From: Pseudomonas amygdali
Lineage (GTDB): Bacteria; Pseudomonadota; Gammaproteobacteria; Pseudomonadales; Pseudomonadaceae
DNA: 52,516 nt
Assembly (NCBI RefSeq): GCF_002699855.1
Contig: NZ_LKBW01000179.1
Span: 1 to 52,516 of the forward strand
Reading direction: 5' to 3'
Positions 18,271 through 26,006 of the stretch are shown one piece after another. Every line of letters begins with the position of its first letter. Position 1 is the first letter of the stretch. Position numbers and translations under genes: made by a program. A model generated the notes under the pieces. The model was not told where the DNA came from. It worked only from the letters and a program-made list of their open reading frames with translations, and ran no database searches.

Positions 18271-19118
18271 TTGTGCGCCTCATGCCGTGGGCGGCCATAG
18301 GCCTGCGTGATACGGTCGATGACGACCGCCAGAATGACGATGGCCAGACCCGCTTCCAGCCCGCGTCCGACGTTGAGCGTCTGAATGCCCACCAGCACGT
18401 CTTCACCCAGCCCGCGTGCGCCGATCATCGAGGCGATGACCACCATCGACAGCGCCATCATGGTGGTCTGGTTGATCCCGGCCATGATGCTCGGCATGGC
18501 CAGCGGCAGTTGCACGCCAAACAGTTGCTGCCAGCGGTTGGCACCGAAGGCGTTGATGGCTTCCATCACTTCACCGTCAACCTGACGAATGCCCAGGTCG
18601 GTCAGACGAATCAATGGCGGCGCGGCGTAGATCACCGTGGCGAAGATGGCCGGGACCTTGCCCAGGCCGAACAGCATAAGCACCGGAATCAGGTAAACGA
18701 AGCTGGGCATGGTCTGCATGATGTCCAGCAGCGGCATCAGCACCGAGCGCAGGCGATTGCTGCGCGCGGAGAGAATGCCCAGTGGAATGCCGATCAGTAC
18801 CGCAATGATCGTGGCGACCAGCATCAGCGCCAATGTCTGCATCAGCTTGTCCCACAACCCGACCGCACCGACCAGAAACAGCAGGCCGACGATGACCAGC
18901 GTCGTGACGATCTTGCGTGTCGCGTGCCAGGCAATGCCGCCAACGATTATCAGCATCAGCCACCACGGCGCCATGCGCAGCAGGCTTTCGAGGTTGACGA
19001 TGGCCCATAGCAGGGTGTCGGAAATGTGCCGGAACACATCGCCATACTGAGTCACCAGCGAGTCGACCCCGTCGTTGACCCAGTTGGCGATCGAGAAAGT
19101 GAAGCTTTCAGGAAACAT
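18267..19118 (-). CDS. hutW: ABC transporter permease HutW (histidine uptake)
   Basis: 283-residue inner-membrane permease of the ProW/OpuAB type with about six to seven membrane segments. The conserved cytoplasmic loop that docks on the ATPase is present ([27 protein letters not shown], spanning about residues 184-210). It overlaps hutV by 4 bases and follows hutX after 73 bases that contain a strong hairpin. It should work with HutX and HutV to bring histidine from the periplasm into the cytoplasm. Confidence 0.92.
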   Translation of the reverse strand: MFPESFTFSIANWVNDGVDSLVTQYGDVFRHISDTLLWAIVNLESLLRMAPWWLMLIIVGGIAWHATRKIVTTLVIVGLLFLVGAVGLWDKLMQTLALMLVATIIAVLIGIPLGILSARSNRLRSVLMPLLDIMQTMPSFVYLIPVLMLFGLGKVPAIFATVIYAAPPLIRLTDLGIRQVDGEVMEAINAFGANRWQQLFGVQLPLAMPSIMAGINQTTMMALSMVVIASMIGARGLGEDVLVGIQTLNVGRGLEAGLAIVILAVVIDRITQAYGRPRHEAHK

Positions 19119-19154
19119 AAGCGGCTCTCAAATGAGGTGTGTCGGGTCAACGTC

Positions 19155-19186
19155 AGGGCAGTCGGATTTGTCAGTCCGACTGCCCT
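19155..19186 (-). other. stable hairpin between hutX and hutW
   Basis: AGGGCAGTCGGA and TCCGACTGCCCT form a perfect 12-bp stem with an 8-base loop, starting 5 bases after the hutX stop. No U-run follows, so it is more likely a 3'-protecting or partial-attenuation hairpin. Such structures after binding-protein genes often make the binding protein more abundant than the permease and ATPase. Confidence 0.7.
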
Positions 19187-19191
19187 TTCGT

Positions 19192-20160
19192 TTACAGCGA
19201 AGCGTCCACCTTTTTCGCGGCGTCTTCGCTGATCCATTTGTGCCAGACTTCGGGGTGCTCTTTCAGGAAAATCTTCGCCAGCTTCGGCGATTCGATACGT
19301 TCCTTGGCCATGCGCCCCAGGTTCTGGTTGAGCAGGTCGATAGGCAGGTTGACCTTTTCCAGGATGGCGACCAGTTCAGGGGCCTCATCGTGGAACACTT
19401 TGGACACGCCGACCTTGATATCGATCGTCTTGTTGACCCCGGCTTTCTCCTCCAGACGCACCAGGTCCACCTGGCCCATGAGCGGAGTCGGCGACCAGTA
19501 GTAGGTCAGGATCGGCTCGCCACGTTTGTAGCTGGAGAGAATAGCCGCATCCAGCGCAGGGCCGGTGCCCGGGCGGAAGTTGGTGTATTTGCTTTCCAGG
19601 CCATAGCTCTTGAGCATTTCGCTGTTTTCCAGCTCGCAGGTCCAGCCAGCCGGGCAGTTGTAGAAGCGGCCTTTGCCGGGCTCTTCCTGATCCTTGAACA
19701 CCGCCGAATATTGGGCCAGATCGCTGATGGATTTCAGGTTGGGTGCCTTGGCTTCAAGCTTGCGTTTGGCATCGCCTTCGATCACATAGCGGGGCACATA
19801 CCAGCCTTCCACTGCGCCAACGATAGGCGCGCCGACACCGACCACTTTTCCGGCTGCGGCGGCCTTGCTCCAGACCTCGCTGCGGCCGACCCATTCTTCG
19901 GCAAAGATCTGGATATCGTTGGTGCTCAAGGCGTTTTCCATGGCGATGGAATTACCAGGCAGGGCGTCAACGGTGCAGCCGTAACCCTTGTCCAGAACGA
20001 CCTGCAGAATGTCGGTCAGCAGCATCGCGCTTTCCCAGTTAAGACCGGCGAATTTCACCGGCTTGCCTGATTCGCACCAGCCGGCAGCCTGACTTGTGCC
20101 TGCGCTGGCGAGCAGGCCAGCGGATACCAAGGTGGTCAGCAGGGCCTTTTTCATATTCAT
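19192..20160 (-). CDS. hutX: ABC transporter substrate-binding protein HutX (histidine)
   Basis: Periplasmic binding protein of the OpuAC/ProX type, 322 residues. The signal peptide is MNMKKALLTTLVSAGLLASA followed by GTSQA, cleaved near AAGWCESGK. Aromatic residues that box cationic ligands are present in the mature part. I use the ATG at 20160 because AGGAG lies 8 bases upstream; the longer reading adds 14 residues with no site. Partner genes hutW and hutV follow. Histidine is inferred from the operon; betaine-like ligands are the family's other common choice. Confidence 0.92.
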   Translation of the reverse strand: MNMKKALLTTLVSAGLLASAGTSQAAGWCESGKPVKFAGLNWESAMLLTDILQVVLDKGYGCTVDALPGNSIAMENALSTNDIQIFAEEWVGRSEVWSKAAAAGKVVGVGAPIVGAVEGWYVPRYVIEGDAKRKLEAKAPNLKSISDLAQYSAVFKDQEEPGKGRFYNCPAGWTCELENSEMLKSYGLESKYTNFRPGTGPALDAAILSSYKRGEPILTYYWSPTPLMGQVDLVRLEEKAGVNKTIDIKVGVSKVFHDEAPELVAILEKVNLPIDLLNQNLGRMAKERIESPKLAKIFLKEHPEVWHKWISEDAAKKVDASL

Positions 20161-20219
20161 TATCGATGCTCCTAAGCCTGAAATGGATGACGGCAGCTTC
20201 AAGTAGGCATCCGGCCTGT

Positions 20220-20235
20220 GGGCATGTTCATGCCC
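20220..20235 (-). other. short perfect palindrome between hutU and hutX
   Basis: GGGCATG-TT-CATGCCC, a 7-bp stem with a 2-base centre, lies in the 113-base gap between the hutU stop and the hutX start. It could be an mRNA hairpin or a protein site; no T-run follows on either strand. Confidence 0.4.
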
Positions 20236-20273
20236 GTTCCCCCGAGTCTGTCGGTTTGATAACCGCAGCCCCC

Positions 20274-21971
20274 TTAACGTCCGATCATCGGCAGGTTCAA
20301 GCCCTGCTCTCTGGCACAGTCGATGGCAATGTCATAACCGGCATCGGCATGGCGCATCACACCGGTGGCCGGGTCGTTATGAAGGACGCGGGCGATGCGT
20401 TCGGCGGCTTCGTCCGTACCGTCACAGACGATCACCATGCCGGAGTGCTGCGAGAAGCCCATGCCCACGCCGCCGCCGTGGTGCAGCGAAACCCAGGTCG
20501 CGCCGCTGGCGGTATTGAGCAGGGCATTGAGCAGCGGCCAGTCGGAGACGGCATCGGAGCCATCGCGCATGGATTCGGTTTCGCGGTTGGGGCTGGCGAC
20601 CGAACCGGAGTCCAGGTGGTCGCGGCCGATTACCACCGGTGCCGACAGCTCGCCGCTGCGAACCATTTCATTGAAGGCCAGACCCAGCTTGGCGCGCTGA
20701 CCCAGGCCGACCCAGCAGATGCGCGCGGGCAGCCCCTGAAAACTGATGCGTTCACGGGCCATGTCCAGCCAGTTGTGCAGGTGATCGTCGTCGGGAATCA
20801 GTTCCTTGACCCTGGCGTCGGTCTTGTAGATGTCTTCTGGGTCACCCGACAGCGCGGCCCAGCGGAACGGCCCGATGCCGCGGCAGAACAACGGGCGGAT
20901 GTAGGCCGGGACGAAACCGGGGAAATCGAAGGCATTGGCGACGCCGACTTCTTTGGCCATCTGGCGAATGTTGTTGCCATAGTCGAAGGTAGGAATGCCC
21001 GCTTGCTGGAAGGCGAGCATGGCTTCGACGTGTTCGGCCATCGATTGCTTGGCCGCCTTGACCACACTGGCCGGCTCGCTGACCGAGCGGGCACGGTACT
21101 CGTCCCAGGTCCAGCCTTTGGGCAGGTAGCCATTGAGCGGGTCGTGGGCGCTGGTCTGGTCGGTGACCATGTCCGGGCGCACACCGCGACGGACCATTTC
21201 CGGCAGAATTTCTGCTGCGTTGCCGCACAGGGCGATGGAGATGGCTTTGCCTTCGGCGGTGTATTTGGCAATGCGCGCCAGAGCGTCATCCAGATCAGCG
21301 GCCTGTTCGTCGACGTAGCGGGTCTTGATGCGGAAATCGATACGGCTCTGCTGACATTCGATGTTCAGCGAGCAGGCCCCGGCCAATGTCGCGGCCAGCG
21401 GCTGCGCGCCACCCATGCCGCCCAAACCTGCGGTCAGCACCCAGCGACCCTTGAGATTGCCGTCATAGTGCTGGCGTCCGGCTTCGACGAAGGTTTCGTA
21501 GGTGCCTTGCACGATTCCCTGGCTGCCGATGTAGATCCAGCTGCCTGCGGTCATCTGGCCATACATTGCCAGGCCCTTGGCATCCAGTTCGTTGAAGTGC
21601 TCCCAGCTGGCCCAGTGCGGCACCAGGTTGGAATTGGCGATCAGTACGCGCGGGGCGTTGCTGTGGGTCTTGAACACACCAACCGGCTTGCCGGACTGCA
21701 CCAGCAGGGTCTCATCATCGTTGAGCTGAGTGAGGCTTTCGACGATTTTGTCGTAGCACTCCCAGTTGCGCGCAGCGCGACCGATGCCACCATAAACCAC
21801 CAATTCGTTGGGGTTCTCGGCGACTTCCGGGTCGAGGTTGTTCATCAACATGCGCAGCGGCGCTTCGGTCAGCCAGCTTTTGGCTGTCAATTGAGTGCCG
21901 CGGGCAGCCCGTACGACGCCTTCGCGATGGCGGGTCCAGTTCTGCTTCAGGTCTTGATTATTCTCGGTCAC
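20274..21971 (-). CDS. hutU: urocanate hydratase HutU
   Basis: Second pathway step: hydration of urocanate to 4-imidazolone-5-propionate with tightly bound NAD+ as electrophile. The 565-residue protein keeps the Rossmann segment [13 protein letters not shown], the active-site region [24 protein letters not shown] and the C-terminal signature [20 protein letters not shown] choose GTG at 21971 ([12 protein letters not shown]), with GAGGA just upstream, over the TTG seven codons earlier. It is the first gene of the minus-strand hut transcript and lies downstream of the HutC-type operator. Confidence 0.95.
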   Translation of the reverse strand: MTENNQDLKQNWTRHREGVVRAARGTQLTAKSWLTEAPLRMLMNNLDPEVAENPNELVVYGGIGRAARNWECYDKIVESLTQLNDDETLLVQSGKPVGVFKTHSNAPRVLIANSNLVPHWASWEHFNELDAKGLAMYGQMTAGSWIYIGSQGIVQGTYETFVEAGRQHYDGNLKGRWVLTAGLGGMGGAQPLAATLAGACSLNIECQQSRIDFRIKTRYVDEQAADLDDALARIAKYTAEGKAISIALCGNAAEILPEMVRRGVRPDMVTDQTSAHDPLNGYLPKGWTWDEYRARSVSEPASVVKAAKQSMAEHVEAMLAFQQAGIPTFDYGNNIRQMAKEVGVANAFDFPGFVPAYIRPLFCRGIGPFRWAALSGDPEDIYKTDARVKELIPDDDHLHNWLDMARERISFQGLPARICWVGLGQRAKLGLAFNEMVRSGELSAPVVIGRDHLDSGSVASPNRETESMRDGSDAVSDWPLLNALLNTASGATWVSLHHGGGVGMGFSQHSGMVIVCDGTDEAAERIARVLHNDPATGVMRHADAGYDIAIDCAREQGLNLPMIGR

Positions 21972-22081
21972 AAAAAAATCCTCGGCGATCAATGCGAACC
22001 AGCCCGTTGAAGGGCGAACAGTGCCTGGCGAAGCAGGCCGATTCAGTCCAGTAGAAAGACAGAATGTCTAGCCTGTCTCTA

Positions 22082-22095
22082 CTTGTACATACAAG
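22082..22095. promoter_or_regulatory. HutC-type operator upstream of hutU
   Basis: CTTGTACATACAAG is a palindrome with 6-bp arms (CTTGTA/TACAAG) and a 2-bp centre; on the minus strand it reads CTTGTATGTACAAG, the form described for the P. putida hut repressor HutC. It lies about 110 bases before the hutU start. HutC (GntR family) would repress the operon, and urocanate would relieve it. hutC itself is not in the window. Confidence 0.8.
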
Positions 22096-22104
22096 CATAT
22101 GCAA

Positions 22105-22320
22105 TCAGAAGACCAACTTTGTCTGGCGGCTGTTCATTGATCGTTCGATGACCCTGCGGCTCAGTGTTTTCAGGGGGTAGCGGACTTTTCCGAGCAGGCG
22201 AACAATGTGTGAGGCGAGGTCAGGCGTGTTACCTGAAGCGTGATTTGCGCGCTTTTGGGGCGGCAGGTAACAGAATGGTGCGGTAAATGTGCGCAGGGTC
22301 GCAGGGTCAACATCGGTCAT
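22105..22320 (-). CDS. possible small protein in the hutU-betT gap (weak)
   Basis: A 71-residue reading frame in the 612-base region between hutU and betT, with ATG at 22320 and a weak AGG about 9 bases upstream. The C-terminal half is basic and helical (VRLLGKVRYPLKTLSRRV). I recognise no family. It ends 9 bases before the HutC-type operator, so its 3' end would adjoin the hut promoter. It may be a chance frame; the gap otherwise holds only control sites. Confidence 0.22.
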   Translation of the reverse strand: MTDVDPATLRTFTAPFCYLPPQKRANHASGNTPDLASHIVRLLGKVRYPLKTLSRRVIERSMNSRQTKLVF

Positions 22321-22464
22321 TTATAGATACCTGAAAAATCCCCGTTGGGAGGGCCTGAATTGTGTTGCCTGAGGATGGGAACGATCCCGCTCAAGCATGC
22401 GTCATACCCAAGCCTGAGCGAGCATTCACTGGCCCCCGATTAGTCTTTACGGGCACTTTCATGT

Positions 22465-22490
22465 TTAAATTGAACGCTCGTTCAAGTTAA
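22465..22490. promoter_or_regulatory. BetI-type operator upstream of betT
   Basis: The core is TTGAACG-CT-CGTTCAA (22470-22485), perfect 7-bp arms with a 2-bp centre; the symmetry extends to 12-bp arms with one mismatch. This matches the known TetR-family BetI operator, which is relieved by choline. It lies about 95 bases before the betT ATG. betI is not in the window. Confidence 0.8.
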
Positions 22491-22583
22491 ACCGGTGGTT
22501 CGCTGCCCGCTCACAACAGGAGGCTTATCCTTGCCGTATCCGCTTTTTGCAGTTGGTTTTATCAGTCCGGAGGCACGCAACCG

Positions 22584-24578
22584 ATGAGCTCTCCGAGTAC
22601 TTCTTCAAGCGGCAACGTCCGCATGAACGCTCCAGTGTTCTACTTCGCTGCGAGCTTTATTCTGATTTTTGGCATCGTTGTCATTGCCTTCCCGCAAGCC
22701 AGCGGAGAATGGCTGCTGGCGGCGCAAAACTGGGCGGCCAATACGGTCGGCTGGTACTACATGATGGTCATGACGCTGTATCTGGTCTTCGTGGTGGTCA
22801 CCGCCTTGTCGGGCTTCGGCAAGATCAAGCTCGGCGCCGACCACGACGAACCCGAGTTCAGTTACCTGTCATGGGCCGGGATGCTGTTTACCGCCGGCAT
22901 CAGCATCACGCTGTTCTTTTTCTGCGTTTCAGAGCCACTGACGCACCTGCTGCAACCGCCGCAGGGCGAAGGCGGTACGGCTGAGGCCGCGCGTCAGGGC
23001 ATGCAGTTGCTGTTTCTGCACTGGGGCCTGCATGGCTGGGGCGTGTTTGCCTTTGTCGGCATGGCGCTGGCCTACTTCGCTTATCGCCACAACCTGCCGC
23101 TGGCCCTGCGTTCGGCGTTGTACCCGCTGATCGGCAAGCGCATCAATGGCCCTATCGGTTACGCGGTCGATGGCTTCGGCATCATTGCGACCATCTTCGG
23201 CTTGGGCGCAGACATGGGCTTCGGGGTATTGCACCTCAATTCCGGTCTGGATTACCTGTTTGGCGTGGCGCATACCCACTGGATTCAGGTCGGTCTGATT
23301 ACCCTGATGATGGGCGCGGCGATTCTGGTCGCGATAGCCGGTGTCGACAAGGGCGTGCGCGTCATGTCCGACATCAACATGCTGCTGGCCTGTGCGCTGC
23401 TGCTGTTCGTGCTGTTTGCCGGCCCGACTCAGCACTTGCTCAACACGCTGGTGCAGAACATCGGTGACTACCTGGGTGCACTGCCGAGCAAGAGTTTCGA
23501 CGTGTATGCCTACAACGAGCCGAGTGACTGGCTGGGCGGCTGGACCGTGTTCTATTGGGCCTGGTGGATTGCCTGGGCGCCGTTCGTGGGCCTGTTCATT
23601 GCGCGCATCTCGCGTGGCCGGACCATCCGTGAGTTCGTCTTCGGTGTGTTGCTGATCCCGCTGGGTTTCACCCTGGCCTGGATGTCGATCTTCGGCAACA
23701 GCGCCATCGATCAGGTGCTCAACCACGGCATGACTGCGCTGGGCCAGTCGGCCATCGATGATCCGTCGATGACCCTGTACCTGCTGCTGGAAACCTATCC
23801 GTGGAGCAAGACTGTCATTGCGGTCACGGTATTTATCAGCTTTGTGTTCTTTGTCACCTCTGCCGATTCGGGCACGGTGGTGCTGTCGACGCTTTCCGCC
23901 AAAGGCGGCAACCCTGACGAAGACGGTCCGAAATGGCTGCGGGTGTTCTGGGGTGTGGCGACTGCACTGATCACCAGCGGCCTGCTGTTCTCGGGCAGTA
24001 TCGATGCGCTTAAATCAGCGGTGGTGCTGACGTCGTTGCCGTTCTCGCTGATCCTGCTACTGATGATGTGGGGCCTGCACAAAGCGTTCGTCATGGAATC
24101 CCAGCGCCAGATTGCGCAACTGTATTCGCTGGCACCAGTGTCCGGCTCACGACGTGGCGGCTGGCGTCAGCGTCTGAGCCAGGCCGTGCATTACCCGTCG
24201 CGAGACGAGGTGTATCGCTTCCTTGACCAGACCGTGCGTCCAGCGATTGAAGAAGTGACAGCGGTGTTTGTCGAGAAGGGCTTGAGCGTGGTCAACGTAC
24301 CTGACCCTTCCAACGACTCGGTGACCCTGGAAATCGGTCATGGCGAAGAGCGTCCGTTCATCTATCAGGTGCAGATGAAGGGCTTCTTCACCCCTTCGTT
24401 CGCCCGCGGCGGCATGGGTTCCAAACAGTTTAACAACCGCCGCTACTACCGCGCCGAGGTTCACCTGAGCGAAGGCAGTCAGGACTACGACCTGGTGGGC
24501 TACACCAAGGAACAGGTCATCAACGACGTGCTCGACCAGTACGAACGGCATATGCAGTTCTTGCACCTGGTGCGGTGA
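22584..24578 (+). CDS. betT: BCCT-family choline transporter BetT
   Basis: Imports choline, driven by the proton or sodium gradient, for conversion to glycine betaine or for catabolism. It has 664 residues with twelve membrane segments, including the BCCT-type substrate stretch FYWAWWIAWAPFVGLFIARISRGRTIREF (about residues 321-349). A long hydrophilic C-terminal tail (about 500-664) in BetT proteins controls osmotic activation. The length and tail fit the long BetT form studied in P. syringae. GGAGG lies before the ATG. A BetI-type operator upstream predicts choline induction. It is monocistronic here and divergent from hutU. Confidence 0.94.
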   Translation: MSSPSTSSSGNVRMNAPVFYFAASFILIFGIVVIAFPQASGEWLLAAQNWAANTVGWYYMMVMTLYLVFVVVTALSGFGKIKLGADHDEPEFSYLSWAGMLFTAGISITLFFFCVSEPLTHLLQPPQGEGGTAEAARQGMQLLFLHWGLHGWGVFAFVGMALAYFAYRHNLPLALRSALYPLIGKRINGPIGYAVDGFGIIATIFGLGADMGFGVLHLNSGLDYLFGVAHTHWIQVGLITLMMGAAILVAIAGVDKGVRVMSDINMLLACALLLFVLFAGPTQHLLNTLVQNIGDYLGALPSKSFDVYAYNEPSDWLGGWTVFYWAWWIAWAPFVGLFIARISRGRTIREFVFGVLLIPLGFTLAWMSIFGNSAIDQVLNHGMTALGQSAIDDPSMTLYLLLETYPWSKTVIAVTVFISFVFFVTSADSGTVVLSTLSAKGGNPDEDGPKWLRVFWGVATALITSGLLFSGSIDALKSAVVLTSLPFSLILLLMMWGLHKAFVMESQRQIAQLYSLAPVSGSRRGGWRQRLSQAVHYPSRDEVYRFLDQTVRPAIEEVTAVFVEKGLSVVNVPDPSNDSVTLEIGHGEERPFIYQVQMKGFFTPSFARGGMGSKQFNNRRYYRAEVHLSEGSQDYDLVGYTKEQVINDVLDQYERHMQFLHLVR

Positions 24579-24597
24579 TAGGGGATTAAGAGCACCT

Positions 24598-24721
24598 ATC
24601 GTTCCTCACGCTCTGCGCCACGCCCCATGTTCAGGCGAGGACGCAGAGCGTCCAGAACGGCATGCGACGCGGAGCGTCGCACGATGGCTGACGTCATCGT
24701 TCTCCAGGCTCCAGCGTAGGC
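24598..24721. repeat. REP-like repeat cluster after betT
   Basis: Between the convergent betT and LacI-family genes lie ATCGTTCCTCACGCTCTGCG, then GGACGCAGAGCGTCC, then GACGCGGAGCGTC and a diverged CTCCAGCGTAGG block. These are the same modules, in the same order, as one unit of the tandem tract at 4211-4619, so this is a single dispersed copy. Confidence 0.8.
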
Positions 24722-24738
24722 GCGAGATTGTTTCGGGC

Positions 24739-25785
24739 TCATGTACTCTCCCGCTCCACCAATCTGCACTCCAGCAAATTCAGCCGCTGTATGTCTCCCT
24801 CCACCGGCAACACGCCAAGGCTTTCAAGCACACGCGTTGCGGCCAGTACGCCGATCTCCAGCGCTGGCGGTTTGATGGTGGTCAGGCTAGGGAGCATCAT
24901 TTCTGCGAAGGCGTAATCGCCAAAGCCCATCACGGCACAATCCTTTGGTATATGCAGGCCTGCGCGCTGGCTGGCGAGCAGGGCACCGGCTGCCAGGTTG
25001 TCGTTGGCGAAGAAGATGGCGTCGGGGCGCGGTGTTTGGCTCATTAGTGTTTCCATGGCCTGTTTGCCCGCCTCGAACGGCGCGCGTCCGGCGTCAGGGA
25101 TAAAGACCCACGGTTTGATGCCGAGCCCTTCAAGTGTGGCGATATAGCCGTCACGCCGCTCCAGTGCGCTGAAGTCGCCTGCAATGCTGTTCTGCACGAA
25201 CGCGATGCGGCGGTAGCCCTTGTCGTACAAATAGCGGGCTGCCGTGACGCCGACGTCATAGTGAGAAAAGCCAATCTGGATCGGGCTGCGTTCGGGCTGG
25301 TGGTCCCAGGTTTCGATCACCGGGACATCGGTCTGCTCGATCATTTTCTCGGTAGCCGGGCTGTGGAAACGACTGGTCAGCACCAGTGCTGCCGGTGACC
25401 AGCCCAGAAACGCCCGCACTGCGCTTTCTTCCTGTTCGGCGGAAAAGTAGCTGGAGGCCAGCAGCAACTGAAAACCATGCTGGCTCAGCGTGTCGCTGAA
25501 ACCCTGAATGGTGTTGGCGAAGATCGGCCCGGAGATGTTGGGAATCACCATCGCTACCACACGGCTGCGCGCCGACGCCAGGCCGCCTGCCACCAGATTG
25601 GGCACATAGCCCAGCGCATTGACCACGGCTGCAATCCGCTCACGCAGTTCGGGCGAGACTTGCTCCGGCTGATTGAAATAGCGCGATACGGTAATGGCCG
25701 AGACACCGGCCTCACGCGCCACTGCCGTGATCGTCACCCGGCCTGCGCCTCGGCGTTTGCGTGTCGCGGGTTTCTCGTCGGCCAT
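24739..25785 (-). CDS. LacI-family transcriptional regulator (GntR-like subgroup)
   Basis: 348 residues. The N-terminal LacI helix-turn-helix and hinge are clear (TITAVAREAGVSAITVSRYF, about residues 18-37, then ALGYVPNLVAGGLASARS). A periplasmic-binding-protein-like effector domain follows (about 75-340), with FFANDNLAAGALLASQRAGL typical of the group. The sequence resembles the gluconate-type GntR regulators, but there are no gluconate genes nearby. It is divergent from a TonB-dependent receptor, and the intervening DNA has a perfect 14-bp LacI-type palindrome. It therefore probably controls itself and the receptor/monooxygenase cluster. Effector unknown. Confidence 0.88.
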   Translation of the reverse strand: MADEKPATRKRRGAGRVTITAVAREAGVSAITVSRYFNQPEQVSPELRERIAAVVNALGYVPNLVAGGLASARSRVVAMVIPNISGPIFANTIQGFSDTLSQHGFQLLLASSYFSAEQEESAVRAFLGWSPAALVLTSRFHSPATEKMIEQTDVPVIETWDHQPERSPIQIGFSHYDVGVTAARYLYDKGYRRIAFVQNSIAGDFSALERRDGYIATLEGLGIKPWVFIPDAGRAPFEAGKQAMETLMSQTPRPDAIFFANDNLAAGALLASQRAGLHIPKDCAVMGFGDYAFAEMMLPSLTTIKPPALEIGVLAATRVLESLGVLPVEGDIQRLNLLECRLVEREST

Positions 25786-25873
25786 GCTCGATCACTTCGT
25801 ATAAAAGTAAAAAGAATATAAAACTAATTTTTCAGTATTGGACGATCTATTCGCCGTTTCCTGATACTGGCGA

Positions 25874-25887
25874 TGTTAGCGCTAACA
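25874..25887. promoter_or_regulatory. perfect palindromic LacI-family operator
   Basis: TGTTAGCGCTAACA is a perfect 14-bp palindrome with the central CG typical of LacI/GntR-family operators. It lies 89 bases before the LacI-family gene start and 120 bases before the TonB receptor start, in the divergent promoter region. Confidence 0.8.
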
Positions 25888-26006
25888 AAGATGGTTTGTC
25901 TGCTACTCGCCACCGCGAATGCCCGGACCCCGGTTTAGCCAGCAATCAACAGGCGCCAGTGCGTATCGCATTGTCGGATCAGGGCATATTTCAGGTAGGC
26001 ACGCAG

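Noticed and set aside
20094..22010. 638-codon open frame on the plus strand opposite hutU
   Set aside because: It is a shadow of urocanase, which has full family motifs on the minus strand; no ribosome-binding site or domain supports the plus frame.
25761..26006. 82-residue N-terminal extension of the TonB receptor frame
   Set aside because: It would run through the LacI promoter and operator and put the export signal well inside the protein.
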